Shown one piece after another: positions 37,301-47,535 of a stretch of DNA of 64,000 bases; position 1 is the stretch's first letter; each line of letters starts with the position of its first letter. A model generated the notes under the pieces. It ran no database searches and was not told the DNA's origin. It was given only the letters and a program-made list of their open reading frames with translations. The stretch spans positions 4,404,501-4,468,500 of the forward strand of contig NC_135241.1 of NCBI RefSeq assembly GCF_947623445.1, written 5' to 3'. This stretch comes from Clavelina lepadiformis. Its lineage: Eukaryota > Chordata > Ascidiacea > Aplousobranchia > Clavelinidae. A program made the position numbers and the translations under genes.

Positions 37301-37580
37301 TACAGCTTAACCAAACGAGCAATATATCAAAAAAGTCATAATACATAAAATATTTATGAAGTTGTATTTGAAATTTATGATAACGACATCATAACACTCA
37401 CAAGTTAATGATTCCAGCTCTTCGAACTTTTGTAGCAATTGCTTTTATAGCAGTGCAAATTGCATTTAAAAGTTGAGTCAATTCGCCGGTCGCCTCTTTA
37501 ACTTGTCTCCCTCGTTCAGTGATATACCTGGTCAAAGTTACCATGTTGGTATCAAGGTTATCTCTGCCGGACTCAGCCAT
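34360..37580 (-). CDS. FBP: Fructose-1,6-bisphosphatase
   Basis: Hydrolyses fructose 1,6-bisphosphate to fructose 6-phosphate in gluconeogenesis; cytosolic, tetrameric, AMP-inhibited in animals. Seven exons join in frame: 37402-37580, 37007-37169, 36811-36903, 36233-36373, 35783-35920, 35036-35155 and 34360-34566, giving 346 residues (human FBP1 338). Landmarks: [13 protein letters not shown] and [14 protein letters not shown] (AMP-site region), [12 protein letters not shown], the metal site [17 protein letters not shown]...[27 protein letters not shown] and KSPNGK. The metal ligands and loop residues expected for activity are present. The start MAESGRD is chosen because it aligns with the family N-terminus, although an in-frame ATG lies further upstream. 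A splice-acceptor-like TTTCTTTTCCATCAG lies 38 bases before the ATG. The intron between the exons at 35036 and 35783 contains a hAT MITE. The start lies 245 bp from the METTL2 stop. Confidence 0.97.
35230..35525. mobile_element. hAT MITE in FBP intron
   Basis: 296 bp, starting CAGGGTTTCTCAGGG and ending GGTTGAGAACCACTG. It has a perfect 8-bp duplication ggctaaca (35222-35229 and 35526-35533). Ends and duplication length are diagnostic of hAT; no transposase. Confidence 0.92.
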
Positions 37581-37617
37581 TATGACTTTTTCTAGCAATA
37601 TTTGTAATACCCAAAAC

Positions 37618-37640
37618 CTGATGGAAAAGAAATATTTGTG
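37618..37640 (-). promoter_or_regulatory. Splice-acceptor-like site upstream of FBP start
   Basis: On the minus strand, TTTCTTTTCCATCAG followed by G is a good 3' splice site, lying between the METTL2 stop and the FBP ATG. It could serve a cis leader intron or spliced-leader trans-splicing of a downstream cistron. Confidence 0.45.
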
Positions 37641-37825
37641 ACAAAATGCATTTACACGAGACAAAGTGGAGCTGGTACATACAGTATAACATAAACATTT
37701 AAAGTTGCACTATGAAATTCCCTTATGTTGCACAAGAAATTTCTTAAAAGATGTGCGAAAAGTCTTAATTCTTGCTGTGATTGCAAGGCATTAAAGTAGA
37801 TGTATCACAAACTACAACAATAACA

Positions 37826-38863
37826 TTACAAAGTTGGTTTTTGATATTTTGCTTGAACCCAGACCCTATACATTTTAATTTGGCGAGCTCGATTTACTTG
37901 TAAACGTCTATCAACTATATTTTGTTTCTCAACTAGTCCAGCTGCAGTAAAAACGTCCCTAACTTCTTCCTGGGTGAAAAAGTAAACAAGAGTGCCATCA
38001 CCGCGGGTGTAAAAGTTTTGTGACAGGCATCGTCCTGATTTAAAGCGCAGCTGTGCCATATCATAACGACCATAGTCACGGAATAAAATCATACCACCTG
38101 GCTTTAACAATTTCACAATACGCTGTATGGCAGAATGCATGTTTTTAAACTCCAGAGCAGATAATACAAAGATCATAATGACAATGTCTAGTGATTCTTC
38201 TGGCATTGGAAACTGTTGATCTGTAGAAGAAATATCATGGACAAATGCATAACAGCGTGAAGTGTCATAATTCTTGTGTGATTTGACTAGGTCCACAGCA
38301 GTCTGTGAATAATCACATGCATATAGAAATAAGTTTGGGTCTTGAGTAACATTTAAAACGGGAAAAATTGTATTTCCAGCACCACATCCTATCTCCATGT
38401 ATCGCAAACTAGAATTTGAACCAGGCAAATCTGCTTGCAACAATTTGTTTGGAGATTCATGGTCGCATTTCACAGGGAATAGAACAGTATCTTCACTTTC
38501 ATTTTCTTTTTTGGTTTTCTCATATGTTTGCTTTTGTAATTCAATTTCAGAATCATCTGGGGAAAGTGTCTTTTTATCTGTTGCTATGAGTTCTGGAAAT
38601 TCTGTAAACAACCAGTGTCGATCTTTAAAAAACTTATTGTCATGCTTTTCATAAAATTTGTCCCAAAATGATGCGGCATTTTCCAGATACTTTTGCTGGC
38701 TTTCTTCTGTCATTGCGTTTTCTGTTTGGTCACTAGTAATTTTATGTGCTTGATTTTCTTGGTCTTCTGTCCATTCAACGTTATCCCACGCGTTGTGCTG
38801 AAATACTTTTGAATCGTCTGTTAAATGTCTGTTTCCAAACACAGGGCGTTTGCCACTTTGCAT
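37826..38863 (-). CDS. METTL2: tRNA N3-methylcytidine methyltransferase METTL2-like
   Basis: A single open exon of 345 residues (human METTL2A 378). It aligns with METTL2/METTL8 throughout: HNAWDNVEWTEDQ, FFKDRHWLFTEFPEL, the SAM-binding GCGAGNTIFPVL at about residues 158-170, DIVIMIFVLSALE, LKPGGMILFRDYGRYDMAQL, NFYTRGDGTLVYFFTQEE and DRRLQVNRARQIKMYRVW. The family installs 3-methylcytidine at position 32 of certain tRNAs, with the DALRD3 or seryl-tRNA synthetase partners depending on paralogue. The middle insert (about 105-150) is short and charged. Upstream is a CAG/CAA-rich leader (38905-38926). No intron. The gene sits 245 bp ahead of FBP on the same strand with no AATAAA on that strand between them. 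Confidence 0.95.
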   Translation of the reverse strand: MQSGKRPVFGNRHLTDDSKVFQHNAWDNVEWTEDQENQAHKITSDQTENAMTEESQQKYLENAASFWDKFYEKHDNKFFKDRHWLFTEFPELIATDKKTLSPDDSEIELQKQTYEKTKKENESEDTVLFPVKCDHESPNKLLQADLPGSNSSLRYMEIGCGAGNTIFPVLNVTQDPNLFLYACDYSQTAVDLVKSHKNYDTSRCYAFVHDISSTDQQFPMPEESLDIVIMIFVLSALEFKNMHSAIQRIVKLLKPGGMILFRDYGRYDMAQLRFKSGRCLSQNFYTRGDGTLVYFFTQEEVRDVFTAAGLVEKQNIVDRRLQVNRARQIKMYRVWVQAKYQKPTL

Positions 38864-38904
38864 GGCTGGATATCTTATAAAGTAAAGCTATAAAGACACA
38901 ATTG

Positions 38905-38926
38905 CAGCAGCAACAGCAGCAGCAAG
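38905..38926. repeat. CAG/CAA trinucleotide run in METTL2 upstream region
   Basis: Seen directly as GCAGCAGCAACAGCAGCAGC, just 5' of the METTL2 start codon on the opposite strand sense. Confidence 0.8.
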
Positions 38927-39070
38927 TCTTTACTCTAAACCGGCGCACTTCACGCTTCTCAGAATCTTGTCGCCAAATGACGAAACGAACAAGACTCAAA
39001 CTCAGTATAGTGCATCGATGAATAACCACCACGTACCCTACCCAATGAGGAGACGCGGCACACGCCTTAA

Positions 39071-39624
39071 CCCTATTCTAACTAGGCTTGGCTTCTCCCG
39101 CACACAGTCATAGCAAAACGTGGCGTACAGTTGCATTGTTTGCTGTAGAAACTTGAAATTTGGTGACTTTTCCTAAAAAATGTTCAGCTATCTGTCCATG
39201 TTTGTTTGATAAAGTTGGATTTTGTAATTTTTGAGATATTGCGATATTTTCATAATTTTCCTCTGCTTTGCTCTGCTCTCCGCATTGAAGCGTATTACTC
39301 ATTTACGCACCAATAACTCGACTAACTATTCTCTTGCGTTCTCTTCTCGCGGTCAGCTGGTTTTCCGCACAGCGGGGGCGCGGCGTAACAAGAAGAATTT
39401 CTAGAAATGTGTGACTTTTAGAAATACTTAATTTACACTAAATTCACTTTCTTTAGTTTTACAATTATGATGTATACAGGAAGCCAGATGATTTTTCTAC
39501 TTACCTGTCAAAATCCGATCAGTTTACGACGTATAGTTTTCTAGTAATTAACGATTGAAAATGTGTGTGCGGGGTCGGCCACACCTAGTTTTTTTGTAAA
39601 CTCGCGAGCCTGGTTAGGATAGGG
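39071..39624. mobile_element. piggyBac-like MITE
   Basis: 554 bp between two TTAA tetranucleotides (39067-39070 and 39625-39628). The ends are inverted: CCCTATTCTAACTAGGCT on the left and AGCCTGGTTAGGATAGGG on the right (16 of 18 pairing). TTAA duplication plus CCCT-type termini is the piggyBac signature. No transposase, so non-autonomous. It lies about 200 bp upstream of the METTL2 start. Confidence 0.85.
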
Positions 39625-40076
39625 TTAAAAAACTGACCAATAGGCAGTGGGAGTACGGTTCTTTGAGCCAATGCTACTAACGCCGCAAGGTAAACCAAAC
39701 ACCAAGTTTCAATCGTTGAACTAGTTTGAACCCAAAGGATAAAGTCTCGTATTTCTGTGGTTATTCTCAAAACATTATCTCCAAATAATAAACAACCTTT
39801 ACGTTCAGTGTAAATAGCAAAATTTGCCAGTATTGGTAAATATACTACACTACATACAAACGGGGTTTCTGTAAAAGAGTACCAAACTGAGGTGGAAGCA
39901 ATGCTTCCATATACATAGGCTATATGAATATATATTACATACTGTATAAATATGTATGTATGTAGAAGTGTCGGTAAAATTAGAACAACTTTCTGTCGAA
40001 AATTACCGATACGTTGATCATTGTCATGACCTCAAAACTCAAATACGAAATTCAAGTAATTAAGGCTTTATTAAAA

Positions 40077-40100
40077 ACAGAACAGAACAGAACAGAGCAG
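40077..40100. repeat. (ACAGA)n microsatellite
   Basis: About four tandem pentanucleotide units, seen directly. Confidence 0.85.
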
Positions 40101-40634
40101 TCCTAAAACAAAATAGAATCAGTTAGCTATATAATACTTACATATACTGTATAAACTCGTACTATTGAGCAGCCAACACGCTGACAGTGGGCGGCGTGAT
40201 TATGCGCGAGGCAAACCAGCAAAACAAAGGAATGTCACCACATTCATATGCAGGGTTTGGTATTTGGTAATGGACAGTCATTTGTCAGAATTTATTCGAA
40301 GTTCGAAAGAGAGAGATAAAGACACAAGGATGCATAGCTTAAATAGCAGTTCGTGACAAAATGTAAATATTTGCGTCATCATGGTACTGCATCTATGACT
40401 AAATTGTAAAGTCCGAAATTCTAACAATCTACCTTTAGCGTTTGCCATCCCGTCCGTTAGTTAGCGACAAGTCACCACGTTTATTTGCCGAAAAAGTCGT
40501 GTTTTTTATTTTACCAGGAATTGCATCTCTTTCAGTCATCGTTTAGACAAGTATAGGCACGCAGGCAATCTTCAGAAATGTCACTCCACGTCAAGTTACG
40601 CCCGTGGCCGATGCATGTGTTTTTGTCAATAAAA

Positions 40635-40770
40635 TAATACATAACGTAGCTATAACGTATAACGTAATGTAAATAAACATAACATAGTATACGTAACGCA
40701 GGTATAGTATATAATTATATATAATGTAGGTATAGCATAGCATACATAGCTACACATAACATAATGACAT
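40635..40770. repeat. Degenerate AT-rich tandem region
   Basis: Many imperfect copies of ATAACGTA, CATAACATA and TAGCATAGCATA motifs in a row; low-complexity, non-coding. Confidence 0.6.
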
Positions 40771-41489
40771 GCGCTATAAAATAAACCCATTTTATTCGAC
40801 TTAATCGAAAACAAAACTTGAACAAATTCACAAGTAGCCTACATTAGCATATCAAATGGTGAACCGATATCTCATTTAGGCCTATTAGTAACAGAAGTTT
40901 TGAGAAGCCAAAAAATATCAATAAACTGCTTTTAAGTAGGGTTTACTCGATTTAAGTGGGCGACTTGGCAAACGTAACCGCCTCGATCCAGATTATACGC
41001 ATCACGCACAATCATTTCAATGTTATTGACTGCATGGACTGATGGCAGTACCCTTTACCGATTTTAAATAACTTTTAAAGATACTGATAACAATAACGCA
41101 AATTAAATATCAATTGTTTGCCAACCAGCTTCCATCAAAGCCTTGTTATGCGATATAGTTTCACTAAAACATTCTCTTTTGATAACAAACTGATAGATAA
41201 CACTCTATTTTGTGCAAAATCAAAGCTGAATTGTTTTCTCTGTCTTGATGCTAAAACAGTTTGGTTCCCAACGCCGTCGTATCACTCGCATAGACCTGAG
41301 ACCTGACCGGTTATGAGCCTAATATTTTATAACCTCAATATTGCAAAAACATATTTTTATCTTATTTTACGCTTTCAAGCTTTTTAGCCGTTTTTTCCTT
41401 TTGTGGCGCATAGAAAAATTGGAGGTAAAAACTGAAAAATAAACTTAAGATTAAAGCCGAAAATAAACTGAAGATGACTCCATTTAAGC

Positions 41490-41818
41490 CAGTGTTTCTC
41501 AAACTTTTTGCGATCGCGTACCACTCATTCGTTTTTTTTGCTACACTGCGTACCACCTGGCTCCTGAATGACTTATTTTACTCAAATGTACCGGTATTTA
41601 TTAGTTATTACCGTTATTACTATACCATAACACCAATGAATAGCAAGAAAACACAATTTAATTTGATAGATGCAACTGTTTCTTCTGCACAAGCTTGTCT
41701 ATCCGGGGCAACACATTACTCACAGCACATCGAAAATCATGTTCAGCGGTACGCGGTACCACTTAAAAAGCTCTCGCGTACCGCTAGTGGTACGCGTACC
41801 ACAGTTTGAGAACCACTG
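41490..41818. mobile_element. hAT MITE (GCGTACCA type)
   Basis: 329 bp with ends CAGTGTTTCTCAAACTTTTT and CACAGTTTGAGAACCACTG and a perfect 8-bp duplication atttaagc (41482-41489 and 41819-41826). Subterminal GCGTACCAC motifs are inverted at the two ends. No transposase. Confidence 0.93.
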
Positions 41819-42478
41819 ATTTAAGCTGTCTGACTTCCATAGAAGGTTACTTGTCCTCACCAGATAGCACAGTGAATTACGCAACATAAAAGTTCTTCAA
41901 CATTCGACAAATCATAAACGTAAAATGACTTTATCGGTAACACTAACACGTGCATACGAGACCGAGGTTACTCAAACCAAACACATGAACTAAAGATAAA
42001 AGAACCCAAGAATTAAAGAAAGAAGCCCAACTTAATCCAAAAAATTGGGGTATAGGATGTTTACGTGGCATTGACCGCTACAAAGTGGATGCTGAGGCAG
42101 CTGAAAAATAAAATTTAAAGGATATGTCATTGACGTTTTTTTCATTAACCTAAACTCAGATTTGCGCATTTCGGCCAATATTTTCTGTTTCTGAAAATGA
42201 AACTCATTTACAAACTCACAAGATCTAACTATTGCTGCAGTTAATTGATTAAAATTTGTGAACCATAAAGCCAAAGTCCATAAATATTTTTTTTTTATTT
42301 TGAAGAAAAGCGAAACTGCTTTGCGTTACTGTTGCGATGTGCAATGTGCTGGAACATGTGCAACAGTAGACATATCTATTTGCAGAAACAAATAAATAGC
42401 TTTCTTGTTTTCGACTTCTAACCAAAATGACTTTAACTGTTGTTGTTTATGAGATTTTCATTGTGACAAATTCTAAAC

Positions 42479-42519
42479 ATAGATATCCTATAAAACGACA
42501 TGTTTTATAGGATATCTAT
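42479..42519. repeat. Perfect 18-bp-arm hairpin
   Basis: Arms 42479-42496 (reads ATAGATATCCTATAAAAC) and 42502-42519 are exact reverse complements around the 5-base loop GACAT. It lies about 100 bp upstream of the UQCR10 start codon. Function unknown. Confidence 0.9.
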
Positions 42520-42622
42520 AGTTCTTAGATAAAAGGTTGAAGGACTTACCGGACTACCCTGAAGTTCATTTCTGGAGTTTAGTTTGGGTTTGCGGTTGAA
42601 TTTTCGATCTCAATTTACGAAG

Positions 42623-45015
42623 ATGTCTATATTTCGGCCGTTGTACCCAATTTTCAGAAGAAATTCTACTTTTATTTTATTTATAGTTGGCGCAGGCTTA
42701 TCTTTCGATTTCGTGTTCAACAGAGGAACGCGCTACCTTTTTTACGACGTTATGAATAAAGGCGTAAGTATGTAGCCTATACTTTCTAGCCAATCTAGTG
42801 TTGTTGTTACAGACGAGAAAATGTTAGTTGTGCTTTTATTCCTAATAAGCCACATAAGTTCTATGATGTTTCACTCACAACCTTGTATTAACCCAACTGT
42901 TGATGCACTTCGGGACAAGACTCGCTAAACTGGCCATAGGCTACAGAAATATACTCGCCTGAAATGGATATATAGATTTTTGATAAATTTGTAAATTTAG
43001 CCAGCTTGAAAGACGTTCCCTGCATGGTTTTGTCAAAAAACCGGTTGCATATACATTTAACAAAGAAACTTTGAATACATAAATGCAATTTTATGACAAA
43101 CTCTTAGAATTGTTATTTATTCTATTAGAACTGGTCGGGGCAATGTTCTCCATGCAAATAACTTGTCAACTAAATTTTTTTGTACACATTTTGGTATTTT
43201 TCAGGTTAAAGAAAAATAAAACATATTTTCAAATACAAATTTGGTGCAACTAGTGTCATACTTGAGTAGTGTCGTTCTTTTGTGCAATTTAATTCCATTA
43301 GCACAAATTTTAAACTTATACCCGGAAACAGTCTGGTTTGTTCTTGTGCCAAAGTTTGCCCAATGCAGGGGTGGCCCGCGAGAAGGTTCTGAGTGGCCGG
43401 CGCGGTATTTTTCCAAATGACTTATATTATTATCAACTGAATCGCCTAGGTAATTTATGGCGAACTTACATTCCGAGAAATTGGTATTTATTGTTTGCAT
43501 TCTTTGTCTATTACCCTATACCAGGGGTGGCCAGACCTGCTTCATGCTCGAGCCGCATATAACAAATTCCAGTTTTAAAAGAGCCACAACACAAACACAA
43601 TAAAAAACACGAATTTATTCACTCACAAAGAAGTGTAGCTATTGATAAACATGGTGATACTATGAGTCTCCAACTGGGCTTCACCAACTCTTTTTGCAAT
43701 TATTAGTATAACCATAACCAAGACTTAAAACTAGGTCAGCCCTGACGTACAGCTTCAATCTGACAGTTTACTTAACTACAGTGTACAAGTTAGCACACTT
43801 CTGTACAATAATGTACTTTTTGGAGTGTAATTTGATTATTACTAACAATGAGTCCATTGTTACTACGTGTGATACAACGCATTGTTTCATAATCTGATCA
43901 AACAACTCGTCTAGACCGGGAAAATTGCATGTCTAATTCATCAATGCAAATTCATTAAAGAGCCGCAGTTTGGCCACCCCTGCCCTATACTATAGAGCAA
44001 TAGATAGATAATATATTATAGTCTCTAGTGCAGGGGTGGCCAACCGGTCAGAGACTAAGAGCCTCACTTCTTACTGTGTTAACCGCAAAGAGCCACATCG
44101 TACACATTATGATTTACGTTTCAGTTTCATCATCTTTATTCCGGGTCGAAATCTGATGTAATCAGTCATTATTTAGCAAATATCAATTGAACATTAGCCA
44201 GTAGAGATTACTTTTCGGTATTATTTATCTGCCTAAAATGGATAAGATGTGCTCTCTTTCGGAGGTTCAATATGAACGAAAGAGCCGCAGGTTGGCCAGG
44301 CCTGCTCTAGTGCAAGGGTGCACAACTGTTCAAGTTAATTTATTGCATAACAATTTAATTCTAAGATTAGAATTTTGGTGTGAGTGTTTTAATTAGAAAT
44401 TAGCAGTAAACACTCAAGTGGCCCACCTCATCATTCGTAAATTGCATTTGGCCCTTTGGCCAAAAAGGTTGGACACCCCTCACCTAATGCATAAGCGACA
44501 GTTTTTTGTCAAAGGTTTAACTTTATTTAAAACTGATGTAAACAATGAAGAATTTATGGGTGATCTGTAGCAAATCCAACATTTTCATGAATATAGTGAT
44601 AGATGGTGGTTGTATCTATACTCTTATATATGGTTACAGCATGGTTCAAGAAAAGTGCGCTCATACTGTGTTCCATGTCTCAGAAGTAGCAGTGAAGTGA
44701 GGGGGATTTTCGACAAAGTTTTTTAACTCTTTGTAAGGAAATCTTTCCCCTTTTCTCTGAAAGCAAAAATTATTCATGGATTATAACTACATCAATTCAA
44801 ATCTGGAAACAACCCACAAAATTCCATTAGTAAACATGAGGGTTAAAGATTCCCATAATCATAGGAAAATTTCCCAATTTGCATTTTCAGTGTCTAGTAG
44901 AGAATTATTTCAAGAAAAATTAACAAGTATGTGTATTTTTTAGAACGGATTTAATTACTTGGAGCCAAAAATTATGCAAATGAAAGCAGCAGCAGAGGAC
45001 GAAGATGATGAATGA
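42623..45015 (+). CDS. UQCR10: Cytochrome bc1 complex subunit 9/10 (UQCR10-like)
   Basis: Small single-pass subunit of mitochondrial respiratory complex III. Two exons, 42623-42763 and 44944-45015, give 70 residues. Exon 1 has the family pattern: FRRNSTFILFIVGAG (human RRTSTFALTIIVG), then FDFVFNRGTR and YDVMNKG, with one membrane helix at about residues 16-34. Exon 2 codes NGFNYLEPKIMQMK and an acidic tail. It lacks the usual basic GKLWKDIKHKYE ending, so the second exon is less certain than the first. It is supported by a clean acceptor (TTTTTAG), preserved phase 0 and an AATAAA at about 45058. The 2.2-kb intron holds several hAT MITEs. Convergent with SLX1, the stops being about 315 bp apart. 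Confidence 0.78.
43366..43420. repeat. hAT MITE end fragment in UQCR10 intron
   Basis: Starts CAGGGGTGGCCCGCGAG, the left terminus of the gagccgc family, but no right end or duplication is found before the next element begins. Confidence 0.45.
43522..43982. mobile_element. hAT MITE (gagccgc family) in UQCR10 intron
   Basis: 461 bp with ends CAGGGGTGGCCAGACC and GTTTGGCCACCCCTG and a perfect 8-bp duplication ccctatac (43514-43521 and 43983-43990). It has inner GAGCCGCA motifs at both ends. No transposase. Confidence 0.94.
44031..44304. mobile_element. hAT MITE (gagccgc family), second copy in UQCR10 intron
   Basis: 274 bp with ends CAGGGGTGGCCAACCGG and GGTTGGCCAGGCCTG and a perfect 8-bp duplication ctctagtg (44023-44030 and 44305-44312). 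Confidence 0.93.
44313..44480. mobile_element. hAT-like MITE abutting the previous one
   Basis: About 168 bp, starting CAAGGGTGCACAACTG and ending AGGTTGGACACCCCTC, inverted hAT-type ends with some decay. The flank acctaatg matches the left flank ctctagtg at 5 of 8 bases, so the duplication is doubtful. It begins directly after the duplication of the 44031-44304 element. Confidence 0.65.
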
Positions 45016-45330
45016 ACAATATTGAACAAAATTTTTTGTATACTTATCCGGTTAGAAAATAAAATGATTTAAATTGAAACTTAGTTTGTCTGCTTTCTAT
45101 ATATAGCCTTTTGCATGGAAATAGATAAAATTGTATCTTGCTGCTTGAAAGGATAAGACATTGGCTTTGAGTAAGTGTTTCATGGTGCAGGAGCCTTTAA
45201 CGTGGTACAAAGACAAGTTGATTGTAGTTTGGGACATTTTAATTTATGTGAATGCCTATCAATAACAAAGAAATTGCAACATAATTGTTCTTTATTGTGA
45301 GCCCATTTCTGATTTTAAATCGCATAAAAT

Positions 45331-47432
45331 TCAAACATTTTCATTATTTAAATATTGATGAAAACCTTGTGTTTTCCTGATCAGATCACCCCATAGAAAT
45401 TGGTGCTTACACAAAGGGCAAACAGTGTCTACTGGTACCAACATGAAATTCTGATTTGCTAAACAATGTTTTGCAAGGCACTGCAAATGGCATAGCATTT
45501 CACAACTATCATTCAGGCAGCTAGCACATATGTCACTGGCCACCATGTTTTCACAAATACTGCATACAAGTAATTTGTCCTTTTCATGTGAAATTTTTCC
45601 CGATTTCTTCATCAACCGTTCTATTAGAGGAATGCACTCAGCATCTGAGTCATCACTATGTTCAATTGCAGTCATATCTTTGTCGTTGACAGTTTTGCTC
45701 ATGTTGGATTTACTCTCAAAGTTATGCTTTTCATTGCTTTTATGTTTCTTCTTTTTTGCAGTTACCGGACCATATGCAATTGGCATATGCATGGGGGGAA
45801 TAGGGTTTAAATCCATTGCATAATCTTGCTTCAGCCAGCGAATTGTCAATGGCAGTCTGTTAAACAAAGAAATTTTATGGTTTGCATTCATGTCATTGCA
45901 CAAAAATTACTTTTAAAGAGAGTTTACTAGAGCATTGAGTAATGTGTAGCTGGGTAATATAGAGCAGGGCTTCCCAAACTGGGGGTCGCGTAACGAACTT
46001 CAGGGTTCGCAGAGCGTATACCAATTTTACACAAAGTACAAAATACAATCAAAACAAAATATCGTTCCAGCCTAATCAACATCGAAACCGCCTTGAGACC
46101 AGCATTAACAGATATTGAGCCACGGCTGGACTTGCTTTGTAGCAGAAAGCAGTCGCACCAATCACACTGAATAAATGTGTGTGCTTTTTTGTTTCCAGTA
46201 GCCTAGATATGTGTAAAGTAGTAAGTAGGCTTTGAGTTCTGGTTGCTTGAATTCAGTCTTTGCATCTCAATAAATGTCACTAATGACTAATGTATATTTC
46301 GCACTGCTAATCAATTTAAACGTGAAGGGTCGCGGAAAACTTCAGAAGTTTGAAAGGGGTCGCGAGCAAAAAAGTTTGGGAAGCCCTGATATAGAGCATA
46401 GAAAGAAAGAATAGATAGCGCAATGAGCAGTCAGTACTTGGCAAAAGTGTACCGACGGTTCCGGTATTCGATACTTAAAAAAGTAGTTTGGTACTTTGTC
46501 GGTTCTCGGTACCGGTACTTTTTGTGAAAAAGATGCTGCTGCAAATGCAATATTTGCTGCTATTATGCCCCGGTAAAGGTTACTCCATGTCAAAACCTAT
46601 GTGACGTTACTTGTTCGCAATTTTACTTGACATTTCCAGATCAAAAAAGATCAACATATGCTAAAATCGGTATCAAGGAATAATTAACATGTGTTTTTGA
46701 ACACATACTTGTTAAAATTTTGAAGTAATTAAGTGAAAAGTACTGAGACTGACTGAATTTTCTTGAAAAAAGTAATTTGGTACTATAGTACCGCGGGTAC
46801 TGCCCACCTATGGCAATGAGTAACAAGTAGTTCAAACATTCTGTGACCGACCTTTTCCATGGAGTTTGGCTCAGCATACTGCACATAACTCGGACACGAA
46901 ATTGAAAAGCTGATTCTTTTCGACACTTCCCTGTGACATGTTTCAGCCGACGTGATCTATTCGGATTTTGCCATGCCCATTCAAACTAAACATGATTTTA
47001 CAAATAAATACAAAACGAATATAACTTGCTGACTTATAATTTTTAACAAGACTTTAAAACAAAAATGTCGAGTTCTGCATAAACAATAGTTTAGGGAGGG
47101 CCTTATGAATTGAATCAGCAAGAGCATAAAAAACTGACTCTTAAAGCAGCAATGTCAGATGGAAAGCCATGCACTATTAATGCCATGTCCCAAGGCCCTC
47201 TTCCACTGGTTTTCCATGCACCACCCTAAAAAAGCTGTGCATTAATAACGTGAATTACGCTACATAACGAAGACATTACTTAATGTCTGCTTACCTTGTG
47301 TTTGCCAGCATTGTGTTGAATGATGCGTCGTTCAGGGTTCACGGTAAATCCAATGTATGTCTTTCCCTTATATTTTGGGTTGGTACAATACAATAAGTAG
47401 CAGCCAAAAAAGTTGTCGATGGCAATTACCAT
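45331..47432 (-). CDS. SLX1: Structure-specific endonuclease subunit SLX1
   Basis: Catalytic subunit of the SLX1-SLX4 nuclease that cuts Holliday junctions and flaps; nuclear. Four exons join in frame: 47295-47432, 47139-47225, 46852-46985 and 45331-45856, giving 294 residues (human 275). The N-terminal GIY-YIG (URI) nuclease shows [19 protein letters not shown] and QHNAGKHK, then [20 protein letters not shown] and FEWAWQNP. The C-terminal zinc-finger/RING-like part has [21 protein letters not shown] and [15 protein letters not shown] lysine-rich insert (AKKKKHK) and acidic patch lie between them. Intron 3 carries two hAT MITEs. An AATAAA on this strand (plus 45291-45296) follows the stop. 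The ATG at 47432 is preferred by alignment; one in frame 30 bases upstream is possible. The start lies only 103 bp past the UBL5 stop. Confidence 0.95.
45965..46388. mobile_element. hAT MITE (GGGGTCGCG family) in SLX1 intron 3
   Basis: 424 bp with ends CAGGGCTTCCCAAACTGGGG and AGTTTGGGAAGCCCTG and a perfect 8-bp duplication atatagag (45957-45964 and 46389-46396). Non-coding. Confidence 0.94.
46428..46812. mobile_element. hAT MITE (GTACTTGG family), copy 2, in SLX1 intron 3
   Basis: 385 bp, starting CAGTCAGTACTTGGC and ending TGCCCACCTATG, with a perfect 8-bp duplication gcaatgag (46420-46427 and 46813-46820). Collinear with 31698-32159 but shorter near the right end. It ends about 40 bp from an SLX1 exon. 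Confidence 0.93.
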
Positions 47433-47535
47433 TTTTAAAATGAAAAGGTGTTGTATGTACAAAGCAAAAACACAAAAAGTATAATAATGAATTGTCTGTG
47501 CTAGGAGCTGTAGTTTCTTGACTGACAGCTATGAA

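Larger units (their letters stand above)
39629..42622. other. Intergenic upstream of UQCR10
   Basis: No coding exon recognised. Contains an (ACAGA)n run (40077-40100), a degenerate ATAACGTA-type tandem region (40635-40770), one hAT MITE (41490-41818) and a perfect hairpin (42479-42519). Confidence 0.45.
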
